Assembly (NCBI GenBank): GCA_029974835.1
Contig: JARKQN010000029.1
Location: 1 to 64,000 of the forward strand
Length of the DNA: 64,000 bases
Direction: 5' to 3'
DNA from: Bacteroidales bacterium
GTDB lineage: Bacteria > Bacteroidota > Bacteroidia > Bacteroidales > VadinHA17
Both the position numbers and the translations under genes were made by a program. Below, piece by piece: positions 35,952-44,325 of this stretch. How positions within the stretch are numbered: position 1 is the stretch's first letter; each line of letters begins with the position of its first letter. The notes beneath the pieces were generated by a model. It saw only the letters and a list, made by a program, of their open reading frames with translations. It was not told where the DNA came from and made no database searches.

Positions 35952-38309
35952 ATGACAGGCTCCGGAGAACACAGAAAATACATCATTTGGTTCTGGGCGA
36001 TATTCTCTTTTCCTTTTGTGGCGGCCATTATCCTCTTTACTCTTATTTCAACAGGAAAACTTGGCTTCATGCCTTCGTTTGAGGATCTTGAGAACCCTGA
36101 AAACAACCTGGCCGCAGAGGTTTATTCGGAGGACGGCGTTCTTCTCGGAAAATATTACGCCGAAAAGGAAAATCTGACATGGGCCGATTATGATGAAATA
36201 TCTCCGTATGTGATAAAGGCTCTTATTGCAACCGAGGATATAAGGTTCTACAGGCATTCGGGGATTGATGTGAGGGGGCTCGGAAGGGCGGTGATCAGGA
36301 CCATTCTGATGGGACAAAACACCGGCGGAGGGAGCACCATAACCCAGCAGCTTGCCAAACTGCTTTACCCGCGCGACACAACCCGTACATCGGCTTTTGT
36401 AAGAAAGATAAAGCTTGGCGTGACAAAATTCAAGGAATGGCAGACGGCTGTGAAGCTGGAGAAAAGCTACACCAAGGAGGAGATTATTACAATGTATCTC
36501 AACAGGTACGACTTCATATATAATTCTAAAGGTATAAGGTCGGCTTCGCGGGTTTATTTCAATACAACGCCCGACTCGCTTAACATTCAACAGGCCGCCA
36601 CTCTGGTGGGAATGCTTAAAAACGCCTCTCTGTATAATCCGCTCCGTGATTCGCTGAGAATGGTGAAAAGGAGGAATGTGGTAATCTCCCAGATGGCAAA
36701 ATACGGGTACATTAGCCAGAATGTGGCCGACTCGGTTAAGCAGCTGCCGCTTGTTACAGATTTCAGACCCGAAGATCATACTTCAGGACTTGCGACTTAT
36801 CTCAGGGAATACATCCGTACAACGATGATAAAATTTGAACCCGACCGGCGGTTCTTTTCATTTGAAGAACAGTACAATGATGCCGTATGGCAGTGGGAAA
36901 ACAATCCCCTTTACGGATGGTGCCGGAAAAACAAAAAACCTGACGGAACCAATTATAACCTTTATAAAGACGGCCTTAAGATATATACAACAATAAATTC
37001 AAAAATGCAGAAGTTTGCGGAGGAGGCTCTCACTGAGCACCTTTCGCAGAATATCCAGCCTGCATTCCAGGCTCTTGCCAAAACCTTCAGAAACCCTCCG
37101 TTTTCAAACGACCTTACCAGAAAACAGGTGGAGGAAATAATAATGATGGCCGTAAGGCGCACCGACAGGTACAGGGAACTGGTTAAAAGAAAAATGCCCG
37201 AAGATTCGATCATGCTGGTATTCAATACTCCTGTCAGGATGAAGGTATTCTCCTGGAAAGGAATCAGGGATACGGTTATGACACCGATCGATTCAATAAA
37301 ATATTACAAACATTTCATGAGGTCCTCCTTCATGGTTATGGAACCCAAGTCCGGACATGTGAAGGCTTACGTCGGGGGTCCCGATTTCAGGTTCTTCAAG
37401 TATGACGGCGTTACGGAACAGAAAAGACAGGTGGGAAGTACAATTAAACCTTTTCTGTACACTCTCGCCATGCAGGACGGCTACTCTCCATGCTATGAAG
37501 TTGAGAATATTCCCAGAACCTTCAGGGTAATAATTGACGGCAAAGACTCGACATGGACGCCTAAAAGCTCGGGCCCCAAAGAATATCATGGCAAGATGGT
37601 GACACTAAAATGGGGACTGGCAAAATCGGAAAACTATATTTCAGCCTGGCTGATGACCCAGTTCACCCCACAGGCCGTTGTGGATCTTATGCACAGAATG
37701 GGAATAAGAAGCTTTATCGACCCGGTTTATTCGATATTTCTCGGCACTTCCGATATTACCCTCGAGGAAATGGTAGGAGCTTACGGCACCTTTGCCAATA
37801 AAGGTGTTTATACGCGGCCAATGTATGTTACCCGCATTGAAGATAAAAACGGGAATGTCATCTCAAGGTTTAACACAAAGATTGAGGAAGTGATTACCGA
37901 GGAGCAGGCCTACCTCATGCTCGACCTCCTTCAGGGAGTTGTAAACCAGGGGTCGGGTATAGGAATGCGTGTCAACTACGGATTTACAAACCAGATGGGA
38001 GGCAAAACGGGAACCACCCAGAACCACGGAAACGGCTGGTACATGGGAGTTCTGCCCAACCTTGTGGCGGGTGTGTGGAGCGGATGGGAAGATCAGAGCA
38101 TTCATTTCGAAACCCTGGGAGAAGGACAGGGAGCAAGGATCGCGCTCCCCGTGCTGGCACTCTTCCTCAAAAGATTATATGCCGATCCGCAGTTCGGGAT
38201 AATGGAGGCCGACTATTTTGAAAAACCCGCCGGCTTTTCACTCGAACTTGACTGCGATAAAGTAAAGAGAAACACCGGACGACGCTCCAATTTTGTGGAA
38301 AGATACTGA
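35952..38309 (+). CDS. Class A penicillin-binding protein (PBP1A-like)
   Basis: A 785-residue bifunctional peptidoglycan synthase. One N-terminal helix (about 10-32) is followed by the GT51 glycosyltransferase domain with ATEDIRFYRHSGIDVRGLGRA (catalytic Glu) and GGGSTITQQLAKLL. The penicillin-binding transpeptidase domain has STIKPF (SxxK, catalytic Ser), SEN and KTGTTQ. Acts in the periplasm, polymerising lipid II and crosslinking the glycan. It carries no obvious extra domain and ends with a basic tail. Its stop lies 3 bases from that of the convergent radA. Confidence 0.95.
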   Translation: MTGSGEHRKYIIWFWAIFSFPFVAAIILFTLISTGKLGFMPSFEDLENPENNLAAEVYSEDGVLLGKYYAEKENLTWADYDEISPYVIKALIATEDIRFYRHSGIDVRGLGRAVIRTILMGQNTGGGSTITQQLAKLLYPRDTTRTSAFVRKIKLGVTKFKEWQTAVKLEKSYTKEEIITMYLNRYDFIYNSKGIRSASRVYFNTTPDSLNIQQAATLVGMLKNASLYNPLRDSLRMVKRRNVVISQMAKYGYISQNVADSVKQLPLVTDFRPEDHTSGLATYLREYIRTTMIKFEPDRRFFSFEEQYNDAVWQWENNPLYGWCRKNKKPDGTNYNLYKDGLKIYTTINSKMQKFAEEALTEHLSQNIQPAFQALAKTFRNPPFSNDLTRKQVEEIIMMAVRRTDRYRELVKRKMPEDSIMLVFNTPVRMKVFSWKGIRDTVMTPIDSIKYYKHFMRSSFMVMEPKSGHVKAYVGGPDFRFFKYDGVTEQKRQVGSTIKPFLYTLAMQDGYSPCYEVENIPRTFRVIIDGKDSTWTPKSSGPKEYHGKMVTLKWGLAKSENYISAWLMTQFTPQAVVDLMHRMGIRSFIDPVYSIFLGTSDITLEEMVGAYGTFANKGVYTRPMYVTRIEDKNGNVISRFNTKIEEVITEEQAYLMLDLLQGVVNQGSGIGMRVNYGFTNQMGGKTGTTQNHGNGWYMGVLPNLVAGVWSGWEDQSIHFETLGEGQGARIALPVLALFLKRLYADPQFGIMEADYFEKPAGFSLELDCDKVKRNTGRRSNFVERY

Positions 38310-38312
38310 AAA

Positions 38313-39674
38313 TCAGGCAAAGAGATACTTTACAAGCTGCTCCACCTTCCCGGTCCCGGTAATGTTTATTTTCATATTTTTTACATCAGGAATCTTCTGA
38401 AAACGGGAAATCACTATGTTTTCGAACCCCATCTTTGCAGCTTCCCTGATCCTTTGTTCAATGCCTGAAACGGGTCTTATTTCACCCGATAAACCTGCCT
38501 CGCCGGCAAAACATATTTTCTTTCCAAGGGGGATATCGAGGTTTGAAGACAATATTGAACTGATGATGGCAAGGTCAATAGCCGGATCGGCAACCTTTAT
38601 CCCGCCGGCAATATTTAAAAACACATCTTTCATCGCCAGCCTGAAACCTGCCCTCTTCTCAAGAATTGCAAGCAGCATATTCAGCCTCCTGATGTCGAAC
38701 CCGGTGGAGCTTCTCTGGGGAGTTCCGTAAACGGCGCTGCTTACAAGGGCCTGGGTCTCAATGAGGAACGGCCTTATACCGTCGATAGTGGCGGCAATTG
38801 CAATACCGCTCAGCATCTCATCGTGCTGGTTTATAAACAGGGCAGACGGGTTGGCAACCTCTTTCAGCCCCGACCCCGTCATCTCAAAAATTCCTATTTC
38901 GGAAGTGGAACCAAAGCGGTTTTTAACCGACCGCAGTACACGGTAAATGTAGTTGTTCTCCCCTTCGAAATACAATACCACATCAACAATATGTTCAAGT
39001 ACCTTGGGACCTGCCAGAGTTCCGTCCTTGGTAATATGACCGATAAGAATAACCGGGACGCCGGTTATTTTTGAATATTTGAGAAGCATTGCCGCATTCT
39101 CCCTTACCTGGGATACCGACCCTGCCGACGATTCAAGCATTGATGAGGTGATTGTCTGGATGGAATCGACAATGATAACATCAGGATTGAGATTTCCGGC
39201 GTGTGCGGTGATATTTTCAAGATTTGTTTCGCAAAGAACATAGCAGCCGGGGTTGTCTCCCTTGAGCCTGCCTGCCCTGAGGCTTATCTGTTCGGCACTC
39301 TCCTCGCCCGAAACATAAAGAACCTTTTTTCCCGGGGAGGCAAGGGCCAGTTGCAGTGCCAGGGTTGATTTCCCGACGCCAGGTTCTCCGCCCAGCAGTA
39401 TCAGGGAACCCGGAACCATTCCCCCTCCGAGAATCCTGTCGAGCTCCCGTATGCCGGTATTAAGCCTCGGTTTTTCATCGGGCGTAATGGAGGATAGAAG
39501 CAGGGGCTTCCTTTTTTCATCCGGGACGGCATCAAATGAAGGTGTGTGGGGAGAAGGGAGTATTTTTTCCTCCTGGTAGGTGTTCCATTGGCCGCACGAA
39601 GGGCACCGGCCAATCCATTTTGCAGACTCCGCGCCGCAATTCTGGCAAACCCAGACGGATTTATTCTTCGGCAT
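38313..39674 (-). CDS. radA: DNA repair protein RadA
   Basis: A 453-residue RecA-like helicase that drives branch migration in recombination. An N-terminal C4 zinc finger (CQNCGAESAKWIGRCPSCGQW) is followed by a RecA-type ATPase with Walker A GGEPGVGKST, the RadA-specific KNRFG motif in SVKNRFGSTSEIGIFEM, and a Lon-protease-like C-terminal domain (about 290-453). ATG 39674 at MPKNKSVWVC gives the family length. The start overlaps the end of the flippase-like gene by 14 bases. Confidence 0.96.
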   Translation of the reverse strand: MPKNKSVWVCQNCGAESAKWIGRCPSCGQWNTYQEEKILPSPHTPSFDAVPDEKRKPLLLSSITPDEKPRLNTGIRELDRILGGGMVPGSLILLGGEPGVGKSTLALQLALASPGKKVLYVSGEESAEQISLRAGRLKGDNPGCYVLCETNLENITAHAGNLNPDVIIVDSIQTITSSMLESSAGSVSQVRENAAMLLKYSKITGVPVILIGHITKDGTLAGPKVLEHIVDVVLYFEGENNYIYRVLRSVKNRFGSTSEIGIFEMTGSGLKEVANPSALFINQHDEMLSGIAIAATIDGIRPFLIETQALVSSAVYGTPQRSSTGFDIRRLNMLLAILEKRAGFRLAMKDVFLNIAGGIKVADPAIDLAIISSILSSNLDIPLGKKICFAGEAGLSGEIRPVSGIEQRIREAAKMGFENIVISRFQKIPDVKNMKINITGTGKVEQLVKYLFA

Positions 39675-40692
39675 CGGCGGTAAGTTTAATTTTATCTTTT
39701 CGCACCAGTGAATATAAGGCAATAAAACCAAGAATCATTCCGAAGATCAGCTGCGATTCATGCGCAAGAAGAGCGTATGCAAGGCCATCTTCAAGGCTTA
39801 TCCCGTAAACGGCATTCAACCCCCTTGATATTATAAAGTGAAATGCCCCCAGGCCGCTCTGGACGGGCGCCGACATGGCCAGACCGCCTATCACCAGAAG
39901 AAACATGCCGTCGGCAAAATCAAGATGTGAAGTGCTCTTAAGCGAGAAAACCACAACCCATGTCATCATGGCATAATTAAACCAGATAAATATGGTGTGA
40001 AAAACAAATTCCTTCTTTCTTTTTACCCGCACAAAAGTGCCCAGCCCCTTAATAACACCCCTGGCAGCGCTAAACAGTTTGGCAAAAAACCTTATTCTGA
40101 CAAGCCTTTTTCTGAAAGCGTAGAATAACAGGGCAACCAGCACAAATAGTACTGCTGCCAGTACCCATATCATCCAGGGGAAACCGAACAAATCAATCAT
40201 TTTTTCCCGTACAGGCGCCACAACGGTCTCACCGAGGAAGGGACCCAGTGTTGCACCGTCGACGATAAGCATGAAAAGGGTGATAATGGCCAGGGAGATA
40301 ATATCTATACCTCTTTCGATAACCACAGTCCCAATCAGCTGGTCGACAGGTATCTTTTCCTTCCTGCCAAGGGCAATGCATCTTGTTATTTCCCCCACCC
40401 TAGGGAGTGCCATGTTTGCCAGGTAACCTGTCATCAGGGCGTAAAAAGTGTTCCTGAGACCTGGCTTGTATCCGAGGGGTTCAACAAGGAGTACCCATCT
40501 TCTTGCCCTGCTTACATAAGCCATAAAGGCGAAAATAACAGAGAGAATGACCCAACCGTACCTGGCACCGGTAAGGCTCGAAATAAGCCTGTCGACATTG
40601 ATGCTTTTAAAAGCAAGCCACAGCAGCAGGACGCCTGCGGCCAGAAAGCCAATAAATTTAAGAGACTGGATAATGTTTTTTCGCAGACTCAA
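39661..40692 (-). CDS. Flippase-like integral membrane protein (LPG synthase TM domain, UPF0104)
   Basis: A 343-residue protein with about eight membrane helices. It matches the lysylphosphatidylglycerol synthetase transmembrane/UPF0104 family: SRARRWVLLVEPLGY, MTGYLANMALPRVGEITRCIALGRKEKIP, VVIERGIDIISL and the closing PVQSGLGAFHFIISRGL. It lacks the aminoacyltransferase domain. Members are thought to move lipids across membranes; substrate unknown. No ATG is available near the conserved N-terminus, so TTG 40692 (2 bases after panD) is the likely start. Confidence 0.85.
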   Translation of the reverse strand: MSLRKNIIQSLKFIGFLAAGVLLLWLAFKSINVDRLISSLTGARYGWVILSVIFAFMAYVSRARRWVLLVEPLGYKPGLRNTFYALMTGYLANMALPRVGEITRCIALGRKEKIPVDQLIGTVVIERGIDIISLAIITLFMLIVDGATLGPFLGETVVAPVREKMIDLFGFPWMIWVLAAVLFVLVALLFYAFRKRLVRIRFFAKLFSAARGVIKGLGTFVRVKRKKEFVFHTIFIWFNYAMMTWVVVFSLKSTSHLDFADGMFLLVIGGLAMSAPVQSGLGAFHFIISRGLNAVYGISLEDGLAYALLAHESQLIFGMILGFIALYSLVRKDKIKLTADAEE

Positions 40693-40694
40693 AC

Positions 40695-41045
40695 CTAAAT
40701 GAGTTTATTTGTGGAAGTGTCGGGAAATAATATCCTGGGTGAAAAGTTTTTTGCTTCTTCGGGATCCATTGATGCATAGGAGATAATTATGACGACATCT
40801 CCTACAGCAACTTTCCGGGCGGCAGCTCCGTTAAGGCATATCTGCCCCGAGCCCCTTTCTCCTTTTATTACGTAGGTATCGAGCCGTTCACCATTGTTTA
40901 TGTTGACCACCTGTACCTTCTCGTTCTCTATTATGCCGGCAGCATCCATAAGGTCCTCGTCAATGGTTATGCTCCCGATATAATTAAGGTTAGCTTCAGT
41001 GACCGAAACATTATGAATCTTTGATTTTACTACCTCAATAAGCAT
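40695..41045 (-). CDS. panD: Aspartate 1-decarboxylase
   Basis: A 116-residue pyruvoyl enzyme making beta-alanine from aspartate for pantothenate synthesis. The self-cleavage site is Gly24-Ser25 in NYIGSITID, where Ser25 becomes the pyruvoyl group. Lys9 and the GAAARK segment (about 73) are conserved. The frame opens at 41072, but family members begin [11 protein letters not shown], so ATG 41045 is used. It is 33 bases after panC. Confidence 0.96.
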   Translation of the reverse strand: MLIEVVKSKIHNVSVTEANLNYIGSITIDEDLMDAAGIIENEKVQVVNINNGERLDTYVIKGERGSGQICLNGAAARKVAVGDVVIIISYASMDPEEAKNFSPRILFPDTSTNKLI

Positions 41046-41078
41046 GACTCCCGGTTTTGAATTACGGGACAAAGTTAA

Positions 41079-41951
41079 TTAACCTTTTATTACAGAGCAA
41101 TTAAATTCGGTATTATCTATCAGCCTGATGCCGCCGGCCCTGACTGCGATACACCCGAAATACCTCCTGCCCGGCACCATCTCCGTTTTCATTGTTACGG
41201 GTTTAAGTTCAAGGTCATCGGCAATTTCAAAATATTCCAGGCTGAATCCGGGAGTCTTATTGATCTGTTCCCGGACAAATTCTTTTATTTCTGATATATC
41301 CGTGCTGCAAATCAACTCCGAGGCGGCACTGAGAGTTTTAAAGATAATTCCTGCATGTTGTCTTATTTCCGGGTCAAGGAGAAGATTTCTGCTGCTCATG
41401 GCAAGGCCGTCGGGTTCTCTTACTACCGGGCAGGAAATGATTCTGGTTTTCCTGTTCTGCTGCCTGACAAGCTCGCGGATGATTGTAACCTGCTGCAGGT
41501 CTTTCTGTCCGAAATAAGCGACATCGGGCATCACAATATCAAATAGCCTGCTTACCACCTTTACGACACCGTTGAAGTGCCCCGGGCGGAAGGCCCCTTC
41601 CATAACCTTGTCGAGGGTTTTAAAATCGAAAATTACCTCAGGCTCATTGCCGGGGTATATTTCCTTTTCGGGAGGGATGAATACAATATCATCTGTGCGA
41701 AGAACCCCTGAAAGAAGTTTTATGTCGCTTTCGGTCATTCTGGGATAATTCTCAAGGTCGTTCCTGTCGTTAAACTGTGCCGGGTTCACAAAGATGCTTA
41801 CAACGGTAACAGGGTTTTCCCCGACTGATTTTTCAACCAGTGAAATATGCCCGGCGTGAAGGGCTCCCATCGTTGGTACAAAACCAACAGGAGAGAGAGC
41901 CTTCGAGGACAATGCCTCCCTTAGGTCTTTAACTGTTGAACAGATAAGCAT
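41079..41951 (-). CDS. panC: Pantothenate synthetase
   Basis: A 290-residue enzyme joining pantoate and beta-alanine with ATP. The HIGH-like loop VPTMGALHAGHISLV (about 24-38), the FVNPAQFN motif, FFGQKDLQQ-type segment (YFGQKDLQQV) and the KMSKS-like MSSRN are all present. With panD directly downstream it forms the beta-alanine branch; panB is not in the window. It is the first gene of the unit ending at radA. The glycosyltransferase-like gene at 42124 is divergent. Confidence 0.96.
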   Translation of the reverse strand: MLICSTVKDLREALSSKALSPVGFVPTMGALHAGHISLVEKSVGENPVTVVSIFVNPAQFNDRNDLENYPRMTESDIKLLSGVLRTDDIVFIPPEKEIYPGNEPEVIFDFKTLDKVMEGAFRPGHFNGVVKVVSRLFDIVMPDVAYFGQKDLQQVTIIRELVRQQNRKTRIISCPVVREPDGLAMSSRNLLLDPEIRQHAGIIFKTLSAASELICSTDISEIKEFVREQINKTPGFSLEYFEIADDLELKPVTMKTEMVPGRRYFGCIAVRAGGIRLIDNTEFNCSVIKG

Positions 41952-42090
41952 CGGACTGCAGTTTATTTTAACGGAGTGCTTAAATCAATGCCATTACGGG
42001 TACAAACCTAAATCAAATTTTTACAAGAAAAAAACAGCGCTGCAAAATCATGCAGTTATATAAATATACTTATATATCAATAAATTTTAC

Positions 42091-42098
42091 TACCTTTG
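42091..42098 (+). promoter_or_regulatory. -7 promoter box of the starch-synthase-like gene
   Basis: TACCTTTG matches TAnnTTTG, 25 bases before ATG 42124. No -33 TTTG is seen at 19-21 bases; the region upstream is very A/T rich. Confidence 0.45.
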
Positions 42099-42123
42099 CA
42101 CCCTGAACATCGAGGCTGGTAAG

Positions 42124-42954
42124 ATGGAAAGCAAGAAGGTTTTGTTCATTTCGCAGGAGATTACTCCCTACTTATCCGAGTCAAAAATATCCAGGATTGG
42201 AAGGTACCTGCCCCAGGGTATACAGGAAAGGGGCAAGGAGATAAGGACTTTCATGCCCAGGTACGGGTGCATAAATGAAAGAAGGAATCAGCTTCATGAG
42301 GTGATCAGATTGTCGGGGATGAATCTTATTATTGACGACACCGATCATCCCTTAATAATAAAGGTTGCATCCATACAATCGGCAAGGATGCAGGTATATT
42401 TCATCGACAACGATGATTATTTCCAGAGGAAGCATGTTGTGGCCGATTCAAACGGAAAGGAATTTGAGGATAATGATGAACGTGCTCTGTTCTTTGCCCG
42501 CGGCGTGATTGAAACCGTCAAGAAATTACGATGGGCCCCTGACATTGTTCACTGTCACGGTTGGATGAGCGCTCTTGTACCGGTCTATCTTCGCGACATA
42601 TACCACGACGATCCGCTATTCTCCGATTTTAAAATTGTATATTCAGTATATAATAATGAGTTTAAATCTCCGTTTAGATCAACGTTTGCTGATAAACTCA
42701 GATACGACGGGATTGATGGCGAGAACCTGAAGCTGGTAAAAAAGCCCGATTACCTCAATATTTCAAAACTTGCCATCAGAAATTCTGACGGCATCATTAT
42801 CGGGAGTGAGAAAATAAATCCCGAACTGATGAAATACATAGAATCAACGGGCAAACCGGTGCTGGGTTACCAGGATGAAGAAATATATATTGATGCGTAT
42901 AACGATTTTTATGACACTCTATTATCTCAGAAAATACAAAAACCAAAGCATTAA
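42124..42954 (+). CDS. Starch/glycogen synthase N-terminal-domain protein (no C-terminal GT domain)
   Basis: A 276-residue protein matching only the GT5 N-terminal domain of bacterial glycogen synthase: VLFISQEITPYL, MPRYGCINERRNQLHEVIRLSGM, DNDERALFFARGVIETVKKLRWAPDIVHCHGWMSALVPVYLR. The ADP-glucose lysine motif KxGGL is replaced by SESKI (18-22), and the whole GT1-type C-terminal half (about 200 residues) is missing, so ordinary glycogen synthesis by this protein alone is unlikely. The gene is intact. Similar short forms next to panC and DUF4270 are, to my knowledge, common in Bacteroidota. It overlaps the next gene by 44 bases. Function unknown. Confidence 0.85.
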   Translation: MESKKVLFISQEITPYLSESKISRIGRYLPQGIQERGKEIRTFMPRYGCINERRNQLHEVIRLSGMNLIIDDTDHPLIIKVASIQSARMQVYFIDNDDYFQRKHVVADSNGKEFEDNDERALFFARGVIETVKKLRWAPDIVHCHGWMSALVPVYLRDIYHDDPLFSDFKIVYSVYNNEFKSPFRSTFADKLRYDGIDGENLKLVKKPDYLNISKLAIRNSDGIIIGSEKINPELMKYIESTGKPVLGYQDEEIYIDAYNDFYDTLLSQKIQKPKH

Positions 42955-44275
42955 ACGGCTGCTTTTAATACTATCAACCCGCCTTAGCTTCCCGATTTTT
43001 CTGGCAGCTTTATTTTTTTTACAATCATGTACGGAGAAGCCTGTCATCACAGGGCTTAACCTTTTGCCCGGCGGCGATTTTGTCAATATAAGGTCAACCG
43101 ATACAATCAGCATTTTCTCATTCACTGAATACGCCGACAGTGTGCCGTCAAAAAACAAAACAGCAGCATTTCTGGGGGGAATATACGATCCCTATTTTGG
43201 TACAATGACATCTGATTTTGTTGCCCAGCTGCGTCTGCTGCAGAAATGGCCTGAGGGAGGACAGCCTTTTGTGATTGATTCGGTAAAAATGATAATCAGG
43301 ATTTCAGGGGCCAAGGGCCTGCTTGGTGTAAACCAGGATATTTCCCTCTACGAAATCACAGAGATGCTTGATGCGGATTCTGTTTATTATTCCAAAAGGG
43401 ATCCCCATGCCGGTCTCCATCTGGGTACCTTCGCCCTGCCGAAAATAGAAAAGGATACCATCCAGAACCTTGAGATAATGATCCCTATTTCAATAGGCGA
43501 ATACCTGATGCGTGACACCCTGAAACTTCGTCAGGATAATTCCGGAAATGATTTCAGGAACTACTTCAAAGGTCTGTATGTGTCTGTCAGTGAAGGCCAA
43601 ACGTTGCCTGATAAAAAGGATGGTGCAAACCCGAGCAAACTTTTACTATCTCTTTCTTTCTCGGATCAGTCTAATTATCCCGTTATCATAGATGTGTTTT
43701 ATCATACTGCATTGAAGACCGGTCAGTACTACAGTTTTGTCATGAGCGACAAAAGTGTGAGGTATAACAGGTATTTCCACGACTTTTCAACCGCAGAGCC
43801 CGACAAGAGGATAGCCCATATAAACGACGGCGTCAAGGATACTCTCAGCTACCTGCAGTCGTTTTACGGCGCCTCTACCAGGATTACTTTTCCGGGTCTG
43901 CAAACTTTCCGCGATTCATCAAGACTTTCGGTGAACAGGGCCCGGATTACAATACCCGTTTATGTAGACGGAGTGGTTTACAAGGCAACCTCAATTCCTA
44001 CATCAATATTTCTTATTTACAAAAACAGTGAGGGATACAGCTATATTGTTCCCGATTATTATATGAGTTCCGCTTTTTACAACGGCAACCTCAATTCAAC
44101 CACTCTTAATTTCACCTTCAACATAGCTGCTTTTGTCCAGACATATATCGACGGGAAAATACCTGAGGCACAGCTGTCACTCTCATTGAGCGACTCCGAA
44201 TACAGGAACCTTATACTTAAGGCAAATAACAGCCATACACCCGTGAAGTTTGAACTGACTTATACCAGGTATTAG
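42911..44275 (+). CDS. DUF4270 family lipoprotein
   Basis: A 454-residue lipoprotein with an unusually long basic leader before the hydrophobic core (RLSFPIFLAALFFLQSC, lipobox LQSC). The family is recognised by TGLNLLPGGDFVNIRSTDTISI, ...AAFLGGIYDPYFGTMTSDFVAQLRL and the late NRARITIPVY segment. Function unknown; probably at the outer membrane. Start uncertain: ATGs exist at 42875, 42893 and 42911. The last is used because it gives the shortest overlap with the upstream gene. glmS follows after 50 bases, the usual neighbour of this family. Confidence 0.82.
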   Translation: MTLYYLRKYKNQSIKRLLLILSTRLSFPIFLAALFFLQSCTEKPVITGLNLLPGGDFVNIRSTDTISIFSFTEYADSVPSKNKTAAFLGGIYDPYFGTMTSDFVAQLRLLQKWPEGGQPFVIDSVKMIIRISGAKGLLGVNQDISLYEITEMLDADSVYYSKRDPHAGLHLGTFALPKIEKDTIQNLEIMIPISIGEYLMRDTLKLRQDNSGNDFRNYFKGLYVSVSEGQTLPDKKDGANPSKLLLSLSFSDQSNYPVIIDVFYHTALKTGQYYSFVMSDKSVRYNRYFHDFSTAEPDKRIAHINDGVKDTLSYLQSFYGASTRITFPGLQTFRDSSRLSVNRARITIPVYVDGVVYKATSIPTSIFLIYKNSEGYSYIVPDYYMSSAFYNGNLNSTTLNFTFNIAAFVQTYIDGKIPEAQLSLSLSDSEYRNLILKANNSHTPVKFELTYTRY

Positions 44276-44325
44276 CAATTTAACAATTTAACTATCTTCG
44301 CTGAAATCATTTAAACCTTTGAAAT

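Noticed and set aside
36048-36779. 243-codon minus-strand frame inside the PBP1A gene
   Set aside because: Antisense shadow of conserved GT51 motifs with no recognisable domain.
44276-44325. Possible glmS leader riboswitch/ribozyme
   Set aside because: Only 50 bases, with none of the ribozyme's expected structure, and such elements are not known from Bacteroidota.
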